From an uncultured Gammaproteobacteria bacterium (GTDB lineage: Bacteria; Pseudomonadota; Gammaproteobacteria; Rariloculales; Rariloculaceae), in the NCBI GenBank assembly GCA_946887385.1, contig CAMPKU010000161.1, positions 1-10,396 on the forward strand: 10,396 bases of DNA, given 5' to 3'. Positions 8,079 to 10,396 of this stretch are shown here, piece by piece. A program made the position numbers and the translations under genes. Position 1 is the first letter of the stretch. The number at the start of each line of letters is the position of its first letter. The notes under the pieces are model-generated. The model saw only the letters and a program-made list of their open reading frames with translations, ran no database searches and was not told where the DNA came from.

Positions 8079-9133
8079 GCGAAGCGTTCAACATCGAGAA
8101 GGGCAGAGGTGTGGTCACGCCGCTCGCCGCGCGCGACGACGAAGCCTTCGACCGCGCCGTGCGGCCGCGCCGGCTCACGGAATACATCGGCCAGTCGCGC
8201 GTCAAAGCGCAGCTCGAGATTTTCATCGCGGCAGCGCGCCAGCGGCGCGAGGCGCTCGATCACACGCTGCTGTTCGGACCGCCGGGCTTGGGTAAGACCA
8301 CGCTCGCGCACATCATCGCGAACGAGCTCGGCGTGAACCTGCACCAAACATCGGGCCCGGTGCTCGAGCGGCCGGGCGATCTCGCGGCGCAGCTCACGCG
8401 GCTCGAAGAGAACGACGTGCTGTTCATCGACGAGATTCACCGCCTGAGCCCCGTGGTGGAGGAAGTGCTGTACCCGGCGCTCGAGGACTATCAGCTCGAC
8501 ATCATGGTGGGCGAGGGCCCCGGCGCGCGCTCGATCAAGCTGCCGCTCAAACCCTTCACGCTCGTTGGCGCCACCACGCGCGCCGGGCTCCTGACTTCGC
8601 CGCTGCGCGACCGTTTCGGCATCACGCAGCATCTGGAGTTCTACGCCACGGGTGAGCTCACGCAAATCGCAAAGCGCACTGCGAGCATCCTGGTGCTGCC
8701 GATCGACGATGCAGGCGCGCACGAGATCGCGAGCCGTTCGCGCGGCACGCCGCGCATCGCAAACCGGCTGCTCAGGCGCGTGCGCGACTACGCGCAGGTG
8801 AAGGCCGACGGTACGGTCGACGAGCGGGTGGCGAAGGCCGCCATGGACATGCTCGAGGTCGATCCGCAAGGGTTCGACACGATGGACAGGCGGCTCCTGC
8901 TCGCCATCATCGAAAAATTCGAGGGCGGCCCGGTGGGCATCGAAAGTCTCGCTGCCGCGCTCGGCGAAGAACGTGAGACGCTCGAGGACGTGGTGGAGCC
9001 GTATCTCATTCAGGAAGGGTTTCTGCAGCGCACGTCGCGCGGCAGGCTCGCCACGCGCGCCGCGTACCTGCATTTCGGCATAACGCTGCCCTCGTCGCGT
9101 AACCGCCCCGACGCGCCGGAGCTCTTCGATTGA
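8075..9133 (+). CDS. ruvB: Holliday junction branch-migration ATPase RuvB
   Basis: RuvB is a hexameric AAA+ motor that pulls DNA through the RuvA-bound junction. The 352-residue protein has Walker [10 protein letters not shown] (68-76), Walker B FIDEIHRL with D119 and E120, the sensor-1 region GATTRAG (165-171) and the PLRDRFG segment (176-182) whose first arginine (R178) is the likely arginine finger. A sensor-2 region ([19 protein letters not shown]) and a C-terminal winged helix ([19 protein letters not shown]) complete it. The ATG at 8075 overlaps the ruvA stop as ATGA. The frame extends upstream to 7397, but that part is out-of-frame ruvC/ruvA sequence and is not coding. ybgC follows after 17 bases. 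Confidence 0.97.
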   Translation: MSEAFNIEKGRGVVTPLAARDDEAFDRAVRPRRLTEYIGQSRVKAQLEIFIAAARQRREALDHTLLFGPPGLGKTTLAHIIANELGVNLHQTSGPVLERPGDLAAQLTRLEENDVLFIDEIHRLSPVVEEVLYPALEDYQLDIMVGEGPGARSIKLPLKPFTLVGATTRAGLLTSPLRDRFGITQHLEFYATGELTQIAKRTASILVLPIDDAGAHEIASRSRGTPRIANRLLRRVRDYAQVKADGTVDERVAKAAMDMLEVDPQGFDTMDRRLLLAIIEKFEGGPVGIESLAAALGEERETLEDVVEPYLIQEGFLQRTSRGRLATRAAYLHFGITLPSSRNRPDAPELFD

Positions 9134-9150
9134 ACGGGCACGAAGGGTCG

Positions 9151-9558
9151 ATGACTAAGTACGTGTTGCCGGTCAGGGTGTATTTGGAAGACACGGATGC
9201 TCAAGGCGTCGTCTATAACGCCAGCTATTTCAGGTTCATGGAGCGGGCCCGCACCGAGTGCCTGCGCGCCTGCGGCATCGACCACGACCAGCTGCGCGAG
9301 GCGCACGGCGTAGTGCTCGTGCTCTCGGCGATCGAAGCTCGGTTCCGCGTGCCGGCGCGCCTGTCCGACATGTTGTACGTGTCGGCTCACGTGGCCGAAG
9401 CGCACGGCGCCCGCATGCGCTTCAAGCAGAATGTGCGGCGCAACGGTCCCGACGGCGACGTCATCTGCGAAGGTTCCGCCGAAGTGGCTTGCATGGACGC
9501 ACGCGGCGGCAAGCCGCGGCGTATCCCAAAAGCTTTACTCAGTGAGTTAAACCAATGA
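9151..9558 (+). CDS. ybgC: Tol-Pal system-associated acyl-CoA thioesterase YbgC (4HBT hotdog family)
   Basis: YbgC proteins are cytoplasmic acyl-CoA thioesterases of the hotdog fold, encoded at the head of the tol-pal cluster in many proteobacteria; their role in envelope maintenance is not settled. The protein has 135 residues, like E. coli YbgC (134). The family motif EDTDAQGVVYNASYFRFMERAR is at 13-34, and D16 is the likely catalytic aspartate. The ATG at 9151 is chosen because GAAGGG (9142-9147) lies just upstream and the family begins here. A TTG at 9130 that overlaps the ruvB stop would add seven residues without a ribosome binding site. The stop overlaps the tolQ start (ATGA at 9555-9558). 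Confidence 0.94.
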   Translation: MTKYVLPVRVYLEDTDAQGVVYNASYFRFMERARTECLRACGIDHDQLREAHGVVLVLSAIEARFRVPARLSDMLYVSAHVAEAHGARMRFKQNVRRNGPDGDVICEGSAEVACMDARGGKPRRIPKALLSELNQ

Positions 9559-10292
9559 ACAACGATCTTTCGATTGTCCGGCTGCTACTCGATGCCAGCC
9601 CCTTCGTGCAGCTCATCATGGTGCTGCTGCTCATCGCCTCGGTGGCCTCGTGGGCCGTCATCATCGACAAGAGCCGCGTGCTGAAGCGAGCCGCGGCGGC
9701 GGCGCACGACTTCGAGACCAGCTTCTGGTCCGGAGTGGATTTGAACTCGCTGTACCGCGAGATGGCGCGCTCCGACGAGACGCCGCAGGGCATGGCCGGC
9801 ATTTTCGAAGCGGGCTTCCGCGAGTTCGGCAAGCTCAAGCAATCGAGCTTGGGCTCCGAGCAGGTCATCGAAGGCTCGCGGCGCGCGATGCGCGTGTCGC
9901 AGTTGCGCGAGATGGACAGGCTCGAGCACAACCTCGCGTTTCTCGCCACGGTGAGCAGCACGAGCCCGTACGTGGGGTTGCTCGGCACCGTGTGGGGCAT
10001 CATGAGCTCGTTTCAGGCGCTCGGCGGCATGCAGAGCGCCACGATCTCCGTGGTGGCGCCGTACATTTCCGAGGCGCTCATGGCCACGGCCATGGGCCTC
10101 ATCGCGGCCATCCCGGCCGGCGTGTTCTTCAACCGCTATGCGGATCAGGTCACGCGGATCGAGGTGCGCTACGACACCTTCATGGAAGAGCTGTCGGCGA
10201 TCTTTCAACGCAATGCGGGACGGCGCGACGCTGCAGGCCGCGCGGCGGGCGCGGGCCCCCTCACGGGCGAGCTCGCGGAGATCGAGACATGA
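9555..10292 (+). CDS. tolQ: TolQ, inner-membrane proton-channel subunit of the Tol-Pal system
   Basis: TolQ, with TolR, uses the proton gradient to energise TolA and pull on Pal at the division site, keeping the outer membrane attached. The 245-residue protein (E. coli 230) belongs to the MotA/TolQ/ExbB family. It has one N-terminal membrane helix (about 17-38), a large cytoplasmic loop with VIEGSRRAM, and two C-terminal helices (about 127-155 and 168-192). The channel motif GLLGTVWGIMSSFQALG is at 141-157. The two functional threonines known from E. coli fall at the same numbers here, T145 and T178. The C-terminus after about 222 is Gly/Ala/Arg-rich and longer than usual, probably a flexible tail. 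Both ends overlap neighbours by ATGA. Confidence 0.97.
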   Translation: MNNDLSIVRLLLDASPFVQLIMVLLLIASVASWAVIIDKSRVLKRAAAAAHDFETSFWSGVDLNSLYREMARSDETPQGMAGIFEAGFREFGKLKQSSLGSEQVIEGSRRAMRVSQLREMDRLEHNLAFLATVSSTSPYVGLLGTVWGIMSSFQALGGMQSATISVVAPYISEALMATAMGLIAAIPAGVFFNRYADQVTRIEVRYDTFMEELSAIFQRNAGRRDAAGRAAGAGPLTGELAEIET

Positions 10293-10396
10293 TCGCCACC
10301 AAGGGCAAGCGCAAGTTGATGTCCGATATCAACGTGGTGCCGTACATCGACGTGATGCTCGTGCTGCTCATCATCTTCATGATCACGGCGCCGCTT
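10289..10396 (+). CDS. tolR: TolR, 5' part (gene runs off the window)
   Basis: Only the first 36 codons are present, beginning at the ATG inside the tolQ stop. A short basic cytoplasmic N-terminus (TKGKRKLMSDINVVPYID) leads into a single membrane helix (VMLVLLIIFMITAPL). D21 is the membrane aspartate of the TolR/ExbD family that takes part in proton flow. The sequence NVVPYIDVMLVLLIIFM is diagnostic of the family, and the position after tolQ identifies it as TolR rather than ExbD. The periplasmic domain is outside the window; tolA, tolB and pal are expected next but cannot be seen. Confidence 0.95.
   Translation, partial: MIATKGKRKLMSDINVVPYIDVMLVLLIIFMITAPL

Noticed and set aside
7958..9073. 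371-codon open frame on the - strand opposite ruvB
   Set aside because: A shadow of ruvB: composition is biased and there is no recognisable fold.

Overview
The window is about 10.4 kb of GC-rich bacterial chromosome, almost entirely coding, with every supported gene on the + strand. Gene content and order (an E1-E2-E3 2-oxoglutarate dehydrogenase set, then ruvC-ruvA-ruvB-ybgC-tolQ-tolR) point to a gammaproteobacterium. A DUF5658-type membrane protein and a mono-haem cytochrome c hint at a Steroidobacter/Nevskia-like lineage, but that placement is inference from protein flavour and is not proven here.

Layout. Positions 1-326 hold the 3' end of a class I cytochrome c. Positions 327-476 are a compact regulatory region: a GTCGG/TTTACA motif, an 18-bp perfect palindrome, a perfect TGTGA-N6-TCACA CRP-type site and a good sigma-54 -24/-12 promoter. 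It precedes a small three-helix membrane protein (477-971). A sigma-70-like promoter (983-1010) then drives sucA (1073-3946), sucB (3981-5303) and lpdA (5326-6753). These encode the complete 2-oxoglutarate dehydrogenase complex of the TCA cycle. sucCD is not present in the window.

About 225 bases without a convincing gene (6754-6978) separate lpdA from ruvC. They contain two strong GC hairpins, a weak possible promoter and a palindrome over an alternative start codon. From ruvC (6979) the genes are packed tightly. ruvC/ruvA, ruvA/ruvB, ybgC/tolQ and tolQ/tolR each overlap by the same four bases (ATGA), and ruvB to ybgC leaves 17 bases. This looks like one translationally coupled operon that joins Holliday-junction processing (RuvABC) to the Tol-Pal cell-envelope system (YbgC, TolQ, TolR). 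The window ends inside tolR.

Most of the window is conserved housekeeping sequence. The part most deserving a second look is the layered regulatory region at 341-435. I see no mobile element, CRISPR array, tRNA or rRNA.
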